In this document: positions 43,296 through 50,877 of the stretch, one piece after another
How positions within the stretch are numbered: the first letter of the stretch is position 1
How the letters are laid out: each line of letters starts with the position of its first letter
NCBI RefSeq assembly: GCF_958431955.1
Contig: NZ_CAUASN010000007.1
Location: 19,675-83,674, forward strand
Length of the DNA stretch: 64,000 nt
Direction: 5' to 3'
Source of the DNA: an uncultured Adlercreutzia sp.
Lineage (GTDB): Bacteria; Actinomycetota; Coriobacteriia; Coriobacteriales; Eggerthellaceae
Notes under the pieces: generated by a model
What the model was told of the DNA's origin: nothing
What the model saw: only the letters and a program-made list of their open reading frames with translations
The model's database searches: none
Translations under genes and position numbers: made by a program

Positions 43296-44573
43296 ATGGC
43301 TCTGATTGTCGCGAAGTTCGGGGGAACCTCGGTCGCGTCGCCCGAGCGCATCAAGAACGTCGCCAAGCGCCTCGTGCGCATACGCCAGGCCGGCGACGAG
43401 GTAGTGGCCGTGGTCTCGGCTATGGGCAAGACCACTGACGAGCTCATGGGCCTTGCCAGCGCCGTCACTGGCGCGCCTCCGGCCCGCGAGCTCGACCGGC
43501 TGCTGTCCACGGGCGAGCAGGTGTCCATGACCCTTCTGGCCATGGCCATCGAGGCGCTCGGCTACAAGTCCATGAGCTTCACCGGCCGCCAGGCGGGCAT
43601 CGAGACCGACGGCACCCACAACAAGGCGAAGATCATCAAGGTGCACAACGAGCGCATCTTGGACGCCCTCGACGCGGGCTACATTCCCGTCGTGGCGGGT
43701 TTCCAGGGGATCGATGCCAACGGCGACATCACCACCCTCGGCCGCGGCGGCTCGGACACCACGGCGGTGGCCATCGCCTGGGGCATCAACGCCGACGTGT
43801 GCGAGATCTACTCCGATGTGGACGGCGTCTACACCACCGACCCGCGCGTGGCGCCCCGCGCCCGCAAGCTCGACTCGGTCTGCTACGACGACATGCTGGA
43901 GCTCTCCAGCGCCGGCTCGGGCGTCCTGCAGAGCCGCGCGGTGGAGTTCGCGCGCAAATGGAAGGTGGTCATCCACTCCCGCTCGGCGTTCTCCGAGGCG
44001 GAAGGCACCTATATCAAGGAGGAGTACGAAATGGAAGAAGCCGTCATCACCGGCATCGCCAGCGACACGTCCGAGGTGAAGGTCACCGTGCGCGGGCTGC
44101 CCGACGCGCCCGCCGTGGCCGCGAAGATGTTCTCCGCCCTGGCCGCCAACAACGTGAACCTCGACATGATCATCCAGAACGTGGCCGAAGGCGGCGTCAC
44201 CGACATCTCGTTCACCACTCCAGGCGCCGACCTGGCCCGGGCGGCGGAGACCCTCGAGCGCATCGTCCCCGAGATCGGCGCGCGCGAGTTCATCGTGGAC
44301 GAGGACATCGCGAAGGTGAGTTTGGTGGGCACCGGCATGAAGTCGTCGCCCGGCGTGGCATCGCGTGCCTTCCAGACCCTCGGCGACAACAACATCAACA
44401 TCGTGGCCATCTCCACCTCGCCCATCCGCCTGTCGGTCATCGTGGACGCGGCCCAGGCCACCAAAGCCGTGCAGTGCCTGCACACCGCCTTCGGCCTGGA
44501 TTCGGACGATCTGTTCGTGGAGACGCAGCTGTCGGCTGAGGAAATTGCCGCGAAGATGAAGAAAGGGCGGTAG
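43296..44573 (+). CDS. lysC: Aspartate kinase
   Basis: This 425-residue enzyme phosphorylates aspartate, the first step to lysine, diaminopimelate, threonine and methionine. Motifs: KFGGTSVA at the N-terminus, [13 protein letters not shown], and two C-terminal ACT domains (about 265-410) for feedback control. AGAAGGAG precedes the ATG. TGGTATAGT (43231-43239) is an extended -10 about 55 bases upstream. No lysine riboswitch is apparent in the 230-base leader region. The next enzyme of the pathway, asd, lies 207 bases downstream. Confidence 0.95.
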   Translation: MALIVAKFGGTSVASPERIKNVAKRLVRIRQAGDEVVAVVSAMGKTTDELMGLASAVTGAPPARELDRLLSTGEQVSMTLLAMAIEALGYKSMSFTGRQAGIETDGTHNKAKIIKVHNERILDALDAGYIPVVAGFQGIDANGDITTLGRGGSDTTAVAIAWGINADVCEIYSDVDGVYTTDPRVAPRARKLDSVCYDDMLELSSAGSGVLQSRAVEFARKWKVVIHSRSAFSEAEGTYIKEEYEMEEAVITGIASDTSEVKVTVRGLPDAPAVAAKMFSALAANNVNLDMIIQNVAEGGVTDISFTTPGADLARAAETLERIVPEIGAREFIVDEDIAKVSLVGTGMKSSPGVASRAFQTLGDNNINIVAISTSPIRLSVIVDAAQATKAVQCLHTAFGLDSDDLFVETQLSAEEIAAKMKKGR

Positions 44574-44580
44574 CGTCGTC

Positions 44581-44605
44581 CGCGCCGCGCCGCGCCGCGC
44601 CGCGC
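44581..44605. repeat. Pentanucleotide microsatellite, five CGCGC units
   Basis: Five exact tandem copies of CGCGC begin 8 bases after the lysC stop and directly abut an inverted repeat. Unit number could vary by slippage. Confidence 0.85.
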
Positions 44606-44743
44606 CGGTCGGCGGGGGTACGTTGAGTACCCGCTTCGCTATTCGCCTTCGGCTCAGGCGCTCCGCTCCTGCATGCTTTTATGAGCGCCCTTCGAGCGCA
44701 AAGAATTTGGTGTTCAGAGAACTCATCGTACCCCCGCCGGCCG
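44606..44743. repeat. Long inverted repeat between lysC and asd
   Basis: The 23-base arms 44606-44628 (CGGTCGGCGGGGGTACG onward) and 44721-44743 pair at 21 positions, plus one possible G-T pair. The loop is 92 bases. Size and arm length resemble the dispersed hairpin family, but I do not find the conserved loop core, so membership is uncertain. It could also be a folded leader or transcription-ending structure between the two genes. Confidence 0.6.
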
Positions 44744-44780
44744 TCACAGCACTGCTCGGCATGAAGCGAAAGGACTTTTC

Positions 44781-45830
44781 ATGACTTGGACGAAAGAAAT
44801 GCCCGCGAATCCGGTTGTTGCCGTGGCCGGGGCCACAGGTGCGGTGGGGCAGGAGTTCCTGCGCGTGCTGCATGATGTGGATTTCCCCGCTTCCGAGGTG
44901 CAGGCGCTGGCGAGCGCGCGCTCGGCGGGCAAGACGGTGCCCTTCGAGGGCTGCGGGCAGGTGCCCGCGGGCGAGCTTGTGGTGCAGGAGATGACGCCCG
45001 AGTCCTTCGAGGGCGTGGACATCGCCCTGTTCTCGGCCGGAGCGGGCGTGTCCAAGGCCATGCGCGAGGCGGTGACGGCGGCCGGCGCCGTGATGATCGA
45101 CAACTCGAGCGCCTTCCGCATGGATGAGGATGTGCCGCTCGTGGTGCCCGAGGTGAACCCGCAGGACGTGGCGTGGCATTCCGGCGTCATCGCGAACCCG
45201 AACTGCTCCACCATCCAGATGGTGGTGGCCTTGAAGCCCCTCTACGACCTGTCGCCCATCAAGCGCGTGGTGGTGTCCACCTACCAGGCGGCCTCGGGTG
45301 CCGGCGCGCCGGCCATGGCAGAGCTCTTCGACCAGACGCGCGACTACCTGAACGGCACGCCCGACGAGGAGCTGACCATCGAGGCCTTCGCCCACCGTAT
45401 CGCCTTCAACACCATTCCGCACATCGACGTGTTTTTGGAGGACGGCTCCACCAAGGAAGAGTGGAAGATGGTGGTTGAGACCAAGAAGATCATGAACGAT
45501 CCGGCCATCGAGGTGGCCGCCACCTGCGTGCGCGTGCCGGTGCTGCGCTGCCACGGCGAGTCCATCAACGTGGAGTTCGCCGACGAGGTGACGGTGGAGG
45601 CGGCCCGCGCGGCTCTGGAGGCCGCCCCGGGCGTGCAGGTGATGGACGACATCGAGAACAAGGTGTACCCCATGCCCGGTCTGCTCGCCGGCACCGACGG
45701 CACCTTCGTCGGCCGCCTGCGCAAGGATCCCACGGTGCCCCACGGCATCGCCTTCTGGGACGTGGCCGATCAGATCCGCAAGGGCGCGGCGCTGAATGCC
45801 GTGCAGATCGCCCAGCTGCTACTTCCGTAG
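44781..45830 (+). CDS. asd: Aspartate-semialdehyde dehydrogenase
   Basis: This 349-residue NADPH enzyme converts aspartyl phosphate to aspartate semialdehyde. It has the Rossmann motif VAGATGAVGQEFLRVL, the catalytic cysteine in NPNCSTIQ, and HGESINVEF with the catalytic-site His. AAAGGA precedes the ATG. Together with lysC it gives the first two steps of the aspartate pathway, and a terminator follows. Confidence 0.95.
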   Translation: MTWTKEMPANPVVAVAGATGAVGQEFLRVLHDVDFPASEVQALASARSAGKTVPFEGCGQVPAGELVVQEMTPESFEGVDIALFSAGAGVSKAMREAVTAAGAVMIDNSSAFRMDEDVPLVVPEVNPQDVAWHSGVIANPNCSTIQMVVALKPLYDLSPIKRVVVSTYQAASGAGAPAMAELFDQTRDYLNGTPDEELTIEAFAHRIAFNTIPHIDVFLEDGSTKEEWKMVVETKKIMNDPAIEVAATCVRVPVLRCHGESINVEFADEVTVEAARAALEAAPGVQVMDDIENKVYPMPGLLAGTDGTFVGRLRKDPTVPHGIAFWDVADQIRKGAALNAVQIAQLLLP

Positions 45831-45878
45831 GGGAGGCTCCGGCTTCGGCTCCGGCTTCGCCACCGACATCAACGCCAT

Positions 45879-45904
45879 GAGGCGGCCTGCGGGTCGCCTC
45901 TTTT
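45879..45904 (+). terminator. Intrinsic terminator of asd
   Basis: The stem GAGGCG / CGCCTC, extended by internal GCC/GGT pairing, is followed by TTTT. It lies about 48 bases after the asd stop. Confidence 0.75.
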
Positions 45905-45976
45905 CGTTGGTAGCCTTGGGCTCTGCGTTGGCAATGGTTGGTAATGCTTCGTTCGATACTTGAAAGGGGCCTTTTC

Positions 45977-46138
45977 TGCACGAGATCGCGATTTATGAGC
46001 GTCTCGGAAGATGATTCGCTCTCGACCGCGGAAAACCGACGATTTACTCAATGGCTTGACCTGGTGTTTCCCGAAGCTCTTTCCAGATTGCGATGTTGGT
46101 GCGATAGCTGAGACGCTCATAAATCGCGATCTCGTGCA
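45977..46138. repeat. Long hairpin element, copy 3 of a dispersed family
   Basis: A perfect 29-base inverted repeat pairs 45977-46005 (TGCACGAGATCGCGATTTAT onward) with 46110-46138. The 104-base loop holds TACTCAATGGCTTGACCTGG followed by TGTTTCCCGAAGC, the conserved core. Downstream of the right arm, CGAGGCACCTTCGTCGACCG resembles the matching flank of the copy at 47725, so homology extends about 30 bases past the arm. It lies upstream of the DUF559-like gene. Confidence 0.88.
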
Positions 46139-46474
46139 AAGCGAGGCACCTTCGTCGACCGAGCGCGTTCTCAAACGCCGACTGATCCATCAGCTGCCCT
46201 CCTTGCAACCAGCGATCTTGGCAGTCGACTATCCCCGGTAGCCCCGCGGCAGCTGGTTGCTTCCGCGGCAGTTTCCGCCCGCTTTCCGCATGCAAGCCTG
46301 TGCTCTGAAGGGGGGTGCCACGACGGTTTTGAATCTTCAGCGTACTCAGATCCGTTTCCTGCACGGGCATGGTAAGAGACGACCCAAAGAACAGCGCTCC
46401 GCTCATGAATGTCGGTTCGATAGATTTGCATCGATCATGATCGACAGTGCGCAAGGCCTGTTATCTTGCAGGGC
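46139..46474. other. Gene-free region before the DUF559-like gene
   Basis: No convincing gene is seen. A leftward open frame covers most of it but has no domain or ribosome site. TTATCT at 46461-46466 could be a -10 placed just before the likely start codon of the downstream gene. Confidence 0.35.
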
Positions 46475-47596
46475 ATGGAAGTGATTTTCAGCCATATAAC
46501 GGCCCTGGGCCTTCTTAGAACATGGTCGTGTAACCATCCCCTGACGTTGCGCGCCTTTCATGATCTGCGCACTCGCGATGTGGGGCATCTCCCTTCCTCT
46601 CATCTGAAGGGCTTTAGCTCGCTTGCTTGCACGGCAGATACCGAGGCCGCCATTCGTGCGGTAATTGCGGGTGTGAAGAAGAGCAGCTTGAGGCGCATGC
46701 TCGAAGAATTGTGGGAAGATGCTGCAGCTGAGAATCCCCTCCATGTCCTTGCGCGGCCCAAAGCTGGACGCCACTCTACGAAGCGGGTTCGCCTCCATCA
46801 GCTTGCCGCGATGCTTCCGCGTCGGGCTTTCCTTGAAATCGGCTCGGGTATTGCCGTGTGCTCTCCCGAGCTCGTGTTCGTTCAAATGGCCGAGACCCTT
46901 TCCGTGGGCGAGCTCGTCGCCTTGGGTTACGAGCTTTGCGGATGCTACCCCTTGGGTCAAGATCTGCCGGGTGCGCTCGTAAGGGCTCAGCTCACAACGC
47001 CAAATCGGCTCGCTGCATTTATCGACCGCGCCAAGCGCATTAAAGGGCTGCGAAAGGCGCGCATCGCCGTGCAATTCGTCAGTGCGAAATCTGCCTCCGT
47101 GAAGGAAACGGAAATGGGCGCCTTGTTTCTGATGCCCATGCGATGGGGCGGTTTGGGCTTGCCGCCGGCGCTTGCCAACGAGCCGGTTGTGCTTTCGGAA
47201 GAGGCAGCGCGCATCGCGCGGGGCAACCGGGTGGTGTGCGATTTGCTGTGGCCGCAAGCCCGCGTTGCGGCGGAGTACGATGGCCGTGCTTACCATACCG
47301 AGCGGCATCAGCAAGCACGCGACTCTCGACGGCGCGATGCCCTGATCGTCGATGGTTACGATGTCGTGACGGTTACGTCCTCGCAGATCGACAGTGCTTC
47401 TGAGTTCATCGAGATAGCCGATGCTCTTTCGCGTAAAACAAGAGGCAGGACTTCCGTGCGCCCCGCTTCTTTTTCGAGCCGCCACGCGCAGCTTCGCTAT
47501 GATCTGCGTACATTCCATCACCGGCACTTCCCTCCGTCCTCCGCGGAGGCAAGTGGTGCATATCCTTCATCTGCCTGCAGCGATCAGCAAACGTAA
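46475..47596 (+). CDS. DUF559/Vsr-like nuclease-domain protein of unknown role
   Basis: This is a 373-residue protein. A helical N-terminal half of unknown fold is followed by a restriction-endonuclease-like region (about residues 245-320: RVAAEYDGRAYHTERHQQARDS, then RRDALIVDGYDVVTVTS), resembling DUF559 and very-short-patch repair nucleases. Similar proteins are seen in actinobacteria, sometimes next to defence genes, but none is adjacent here. Lower GC and different codon use from the neighbours, plus hairpin repeats on both sides, suggest acquisition. A TTG nine bases upstream is another possible start. No ribosome site is clear, so the message may be leaderless. It could be a solitary remnant. 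Confidence 0.6.
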   Translation: MEVIFSHITALGLLRTWSCNHPLTLRAFHDLRTRDVGHLPSSHLKGFSSLACTADTEAAIRAVIAGVKKSSLRRMLEELWEDAAAENPLHVLARPKAGRHSTKRVRLHQLAAMLPRRAFLEIGSGIAVCSPELVFVQMAETLSVGELVALGYELCGCYPLGQDLPGALVRAQLTTPNRLAAFIDRAKRIKGLRKARIAVQFVSAKSASVKETEMGALFLMPMRWGGLGLPPALANEPVVLSEEAARIARGNRVVCDLLWPQARVAAEYDGRAYHTERHQQARDSRRRDALIVDGYDVVTVTSSQIDSASEFIEIADALSRKTRGRTSVRPASFSSRHAQLRYDLRTFHHRHFPPSSAEASGAYPSSACSDQQT

Positions 47597-47724
47597 ATTC
47601 TCAGCTTCCAAGGCCGCCGTGCCTATCTGCTAAAGGACGCCTTCTGCATGGAGGGCGGAGTCGCGCGAGTTTCGAGGTTGCCGCCACGCATCGGGGCCCT
47701 GGCTGGCGAACTGCCCTGAAATTG

Positions 47725-47876
47725 CAGCAGATCGCGAGCTATAAGCGTCCGATGCCGGGGCACGAAATGATATCCGTTTGGTCTAAAATGCCTGACCTGG
47801 GGTTTTGCTAACGAAGCTTTTCGAAAGGCCGACAGGGGACATGCGCGGACGCTCATAACTCGCGATCTCAGGCAGA
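47725..47876. repeat. Long hairpin element, copy 4 of a dispersed family
   Basis: The core arms 47731-47753 (AGATCGCGAGCTATAAGCGT onward) and 47848-47870 pair at 21 of 23 positions. Both mismatches (C-A and A-C on plus) become G-U pairs in a minus-strand RNA. A further TGC/GCA pairing extends the arms to 29 bases. The 94-base loop holds GGTCTAAAATGCCTGACCTG followed by GGGTTTTGC. The arm sequence is related to the copy at 45977. It lies in the convergent gap between the DUF559-like gene and tlyA. Together with its flank it fills most of the 310-base gap, which holds no gene. Confidence 0.88.
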
Positions 47877-47906
47877 AAACGAGAGGTTCATCGACCGAGT
47901 TGGCCG

Positions 47907-48662
47907 TCAACTCCTTGAGTCGTCGCGATACACGGCGCGCACGAGATATTCCACGTTGCCTTCAGGGCCGGTAATAGGCGACTCCACCGCACCCGTTACG
48001 GCGAAGCCCTCCGCGGCGAGCGCCGCCTTCACCTCTTCCACAGTGCGCAGCCGCACGGCCGCATCGCGCACCACGCCGCGGTCGGTTTCGTCGTGGGCCG
48101 ATTCGAACTGCGGCTTCACCAGGCCGATGAACACGGTGCCAGGCCGGCTGAAGCGGGGAAAGAGGGGGGCGAGCGCAGCCAGGCCGATGAACGACACGTC
48201 GATGACGATGAGGTCGAAGGGTGCGCCCAGCTCGGCAGGTTCGGCATCCTTGATGTTCGTGCGTTCGAAAACGGCTACGCGCGCGTCCTGGCGGATCTTC
48301 CAGGCCAGCTGCCCGTAGTTCACGTCGAGCGCCGCGACGCGGGCGGCCCCTGCCTGCAAGAGGCAGTCGGTGAAGCCGCCGGTGGACGAGCCGATGTCCA
48401 GGCAGTTCATGCCGGTGACATCCTGTTCGAAGGCGTCGAGCGCGCCCTGCAGCTTCTTGCCGCCGCGCGAGACGAACTGCTTGCGTCCCCTCAGGAAGAT
48501 GTCCGCGTCGGACCGCACGAGTTGGGCCGCGCTTGTGGCGTACACGTCGTCCACCCGCACCTCGCGGGCCATGACGGCGCGCAGCACCGCATCGCGGTCG
48601 GGGAAGTCGCCCCGCTCGACGAGCAGGTCGTCCAGGCGTTGTTTCTTCGGCTTGTTGCTCAT
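47907..48662 (-). CDS. tlyA: TlyA family rRNA 2'-O-methyltransferase
   Basis: This is a 251-residue protein. An N-terminal S4 RNA-binding domain (QRLDDLLVERGDFPDRDAVLRAVM region) joins an FtsJ/RrmJ-type methyltransferase (LDIGSSTGGFTDCLLQAGA, then DLIVIDVSFIGL). TlyA methylates 16S and 23S rRNA cytidines, and its loss gives capreomycin resistance in mycobacteria. Older annotations call it haemolysin. A perfect TATAAT ends 6 bases before the ATG with no ribosome site between, so the message is probably leaderless. Its promoter overlaps the tatD stop. Confidence 0.93.
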   Translation of the reverse strand: MSNKPKKQRLDDLLVERGDFPDRDAVLRAVMAREVRVDDVYATSAAQLVRSDADIFLRGRKQFVSRGGKKLQGALDAFEQDVTGMNCLDIGSSTGGFTDCLLQAGAARVAALDVNYGQLAWKIRQDARVAVFERTNIKDAEPAELGAPFDLIVIDVSFIGLAALAPLFPRFSRPGTVFIGLVKPQFESAHDETDRGVVRDAAVRLRTVEEVKAALAAEGFAVTGAVESPITGPEGNVEYLVRAVYRDDSRS

Positions 48663-48668
48663 GGGGCC

Positions 48669-48674
48669 ATTATA
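48669..48674 (-). promoter_or_regulatory. -10 of a leaderless tlyA transcript
   Basis: TATAAT on the minus strand is separated from the tlyA ATG by only GGCCCC. It overlaps the TAA stop of tatD, showing that tlyA can be transcribed independently of the upstream gene. No clear -35 is seen. Confidence 0.7.
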
Positions 48675-49491
48675 CCCCGAGGTCGCTGGAACGGGGCAGC
48701 GCCGCCCTCTCGGTCCCGAGAAGGGCGGAGCTCGTCGCGGTCAGGCGCTCGGCGAGAAGGTTGCGGTCGATGTTCTTCAACTGCGCGATGCCGGCAAGCG
48801 CGTTGCCCAGTTCGGCGAGCCAGATGTTAGCGGGAAGTGTCTCTCCCTCGTGGGAGGGCATATCGGTTTCCAGCAGCAGGCGGTCGAGGGGGATCTGGCG
48901 CGCGTACTCGCGCCCCCGCCGCGATGCCAGCATGCGGGGGCCAATCGAGAAGTAGCAGCCAGCTCTCACAGCGCGGGCCAGGTCGTCGGACGTGCCCGAG
49001 AACCAGTGGAACACCACCTTGTGCCGGTCGGTCGTGCTGTGCTCCTCGAGCAGATCGAGCACGACGTCGGCGGTATGCACGGCATGTATCGAAACGAGCT
49101 TGCCGGCGGTCTCGGCAGCGGCAGGGGCGGCATCGCAGGCATCAAGGATGCGGTTCAGCGCCGCAATCTGCAGGCGCTGGCTCTCGTCGTCATCGCGCGG
49201 CGCGGCGAAGTCCAGCCCGATCTCCCCGATGAAGCGCGTCGCCGGGGCCAGCGCGCAGAAACGTTCCAGCTCGGCGTCGCCCACGCGCCCGTCGGCGATC
49301 CACCAGGGGTGGGCGCCCAGAGCCACAGCGACGTTCGGCGCCTCTATTAGGGCGGAGCGCAGCCGCTCGTATTCCGCCGGCTCCACCGTGCATGAGAGCG
49401 CGCCGATACCCGCTTGCGCCGCCGCAGCCGCTGAGGTCGCAGGCGCGGGTGTAAATCCCAAATGACAGTGCATGTCGTAAAGCTGTTCCAT
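48670..49491 (-). CDS. tatD: TatD family metal-dependent deoxyribonuclease
   Basis: This is a 273-residue TIM-barrel hydrolase. Metal ligands are in DMHCHLGF, GEIGLDF, VSIHAVHT, HWFSGT and LLETDMPS. It is more divergent than E. coli TatD and slightly longer. TatD enzymes act as DNases or 3'-exonucleases in the cytoplasm. The frame is open to 49650. The ATG at 49491 is chosen because conservation begins there and a TG-extended TATGCT (49499-49507) ends 7 bases upstream, consistent with a leaderless message. Confidence 0.82.
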   Translation of the reverse strand: MEQLYDMHCHLGFTPAPATSAAAAAQAGIGALSCTVEPAEYERLRSALIEAPNVAVALGAHPWWIADGRVGDAELERFCALAPATRFIGEIGLDFAAPRDDDESQRLQIAALNRILDACDAAPAAAETAGKLVSIHAVHTADVVLDLLEEHSTTDRHKVVFHWFSGTSDDLARAVRAGCYFSIGPRMLASRRGREYARQIPLDRLLLETDMPSHEGETLPANIWLAELGNALAGIAQLKNIDRNLLAERLTATSSALLGTERAALPRSSDLGV

Positions 49492-49498
49492 GGTGAAG

Positions 49499-49507
49499 AG
49501 CATAGCA
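49499..49507 (-). promoter_or_regulatory. Extended -10 for a leaderless tatD transcript
   Basis: TGCTATGCT on the minus strand is followed by CTTCACC and the ATG. There is no Shine-Dalgarno sequence in the seven-base gap. The pattern repeats that of tlyA and the DinF-like gene. Confidence 0.5.
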
Positions 49508-49664
49508 CAGCGGAGCGTTTCCGAGAGGGTTGGGGCTGCTCCGTTTTTTTTGCGACCAGCGTGTGCGATATACTGACAAGCCGTGAGATTTTGTTGCGGG
49601 TTCGAGATCGCCTTTGTACTCGCCTGCTGTGTTGGACGATGGGAGCCCACGAAAGGGGGACGCC

Positions 49665-50024
49665 GTGTCTACTATCGCGAACATAATCTGGATCATATTC
49701 GGTGGCCTGATCACGGCTATTGCCTGGTGCCTTGCGGGGATTATCTTCTCCATTACCATCATCGGCATTCCGCTTGGTCGGCAGTGCTTTAAGATGGCGT
49801 CGCTTACGCTGGCGCCCTTCGGGAAGACGATTGTCTACGGGGGCGGCGCGCCGTCGCTCATCGCCAACATCTTCTGGCTCATCTTGGCTGGGCTGCCCAT
49901 GGCCATTTCCTACGCGGTGCTCGGCGTGGTTTATTGCATCACCGTCATCGGCATTCCCATTGGGCTGCAGTGCCTCAAGATGGCGAAGCTGTCGCTTTTG
50001 CCCTTCGGCGCGCAGGTGGTGTAG
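49665..50024 (+). CDS. yccF: YccF domain inner-membrane protein
   Basis: This 119-residue protein has two copies of a hydrophobic repeat (IANIIWIIFGGL ... ITIIGIPLGRQCFKMASLTLAPFG, then IANIFWLILAGL ... ITVIGIPIGLQCLKMAKLSLLPFG), the YccF signature, and about four membrane segments. The function is unknown. AAAGGGGG precedes the GTG at 49665. TATACT at 49569-49574 is a possible -10. Confidence 0.9.
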   Translation: MSTIANIIWIIFGGLITAIAWCLAGIIFSITIIGIPLGRQCFKMASLTLAPFGKTIVYGGGAPSLIANIFWLILAGLPMAISYAVLGVVYCITVIGIPIGLQCLKMAKLSLLPFGAQVV

Positions 50025-50103
50025 CCTTCGCGGAAGGTGCCGGGGGATGGCGGCCGGAGGCTCGCTGAGCCCCGTTCGGCGGGTATGCGGCTGGAATGTG
50101 GCC

Positions 50104-50511
50104 CTAGGATATGACGGTATGCCAGTCGGCCTGGGCGGCGTCGGGGCTCTCGTTCGACCCGAGGTCCTCGGGGACGGTCTGCTCCTCGAACTCGGTCTGC
50201 TGCACCTTCTCGGCCTGGGTGGGGTTCATCCAGTCGCCGGCGGCGGCGAAGGCGATGCAGAGCACGATGACCGCCACGATGGCGATGACCGCCCAGATGA
50301 GCCCGGGATGCTTGCGCGTGTTCGCCTTGGGGCCGCCCTCGTCTACCTCGAACTCCTGCATGGCGGGGAATTCGGGATCGTCGGCCGATGACTCCAGCAC
50401 GGTCGGCTCCTCGGCGGCCAGCGGGTCGCGTTCGGCGAAGGTTTCCTTGCGGCCCTCGGGGTGCTCGGGGGCCGTGTCGTGCTCTATTTCCCGGGCTTTG
50501 TGGTCACTCAT
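50104..50511 (-). CDS. Single-span membrane protein of unknown function
   Basis: A 135-residue protein has an acidic N-terminal cytoplasmic half (about 1-65), Arg/Lys before one hydrophobic helix (about 70-91, LIWAVIAIVAVIVLCIAFAAA), and an acidic outer tail. AGAGGA lies before the ATG. I recognise no domain. Similar layouts occur in cell-envelope accessory proteins, but this is not evidence of function. It is convergent with yccF, with an 79-base gap. Confidence 0.65.
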   Translation of the reverse strand: MSDHKAREIEHDTAPEHPEGRKETFAERDPLAAEEPTVLESSADDPEFPAMQEFEVDEGGPKANTRKHPGLIWAVIAIVAVIVLCIAFAAAGDWMNPTQAEKVQQTEFEEQTVPEDLGSNESPDAAQADWHTVIS

Positions 50512-50877
50512 AAGGGGTCCTCTCTCGACGATGGCATGGGGCGGAAGCGCGCTGGTGCGCGACGTCGGCTCCGGGCGCCTTCCCGCTCGTCCGTGCCGGT
50601 TCCTTTCGCTTCCATGGTAGAGCGCGGGGCCGCGAAGGGGCCTTGCGCGGGCGAGCAGTGGGGAATTGTTGGGGAAACTGCTTCGCTTTTGTTGAAATTC
50701 GCCCTCGGGGGATGATGCCGCCGGCCGCTCGGGGATGATGCGCCCGTCCTCGGGGCAGCTATGGTAGGAAGCGACAAGCCACGCGCTCGCGCGAGAGGGT
50801 GGCCGAGCATTGCGTCTTGGCCACTTCCCGTCGCGCGGCGCTCCGCAAGAAGCTCCATCCCGAAAGCGAGGAACCCC
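50512..50877. other. Divergent intergenic region before the solute-binding lipoprotein
   Basis: These 366 bases hold no convincing gene. CTCGGGGATGATGC-type sequence occurs twice (around 50705 and 50731). The stretch at about 50660-50705 is AT-richer and may hold promoters. The rest is GC-rich leader. No riboswitch was recognised. Confidence 0.35.

Noticed and set aside
44581..44605. CGCGC repeats as a CRISPR or regulatory iteron
   Set aside because: Pure five-base tandem units without spacers; a simple microsatellite.
45869..46174. Leftward frame at hairpin copy 3 resembling one at 47623-47910 (SVDE...RSR.MSV)
   Set aside because: The resemblance follows from the shared repeat and flank. 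Without codon-position bias I cannot support a protein, though it is worth testing with more copies.
46044..46454. 136-codon leftward frame over hairpin copy 3 and its flank
   Set aside because: No ribosome site or domain; it crosses the inverted repeat, and similar frames at copy 4 reflect DNA-level homology of the repeats.
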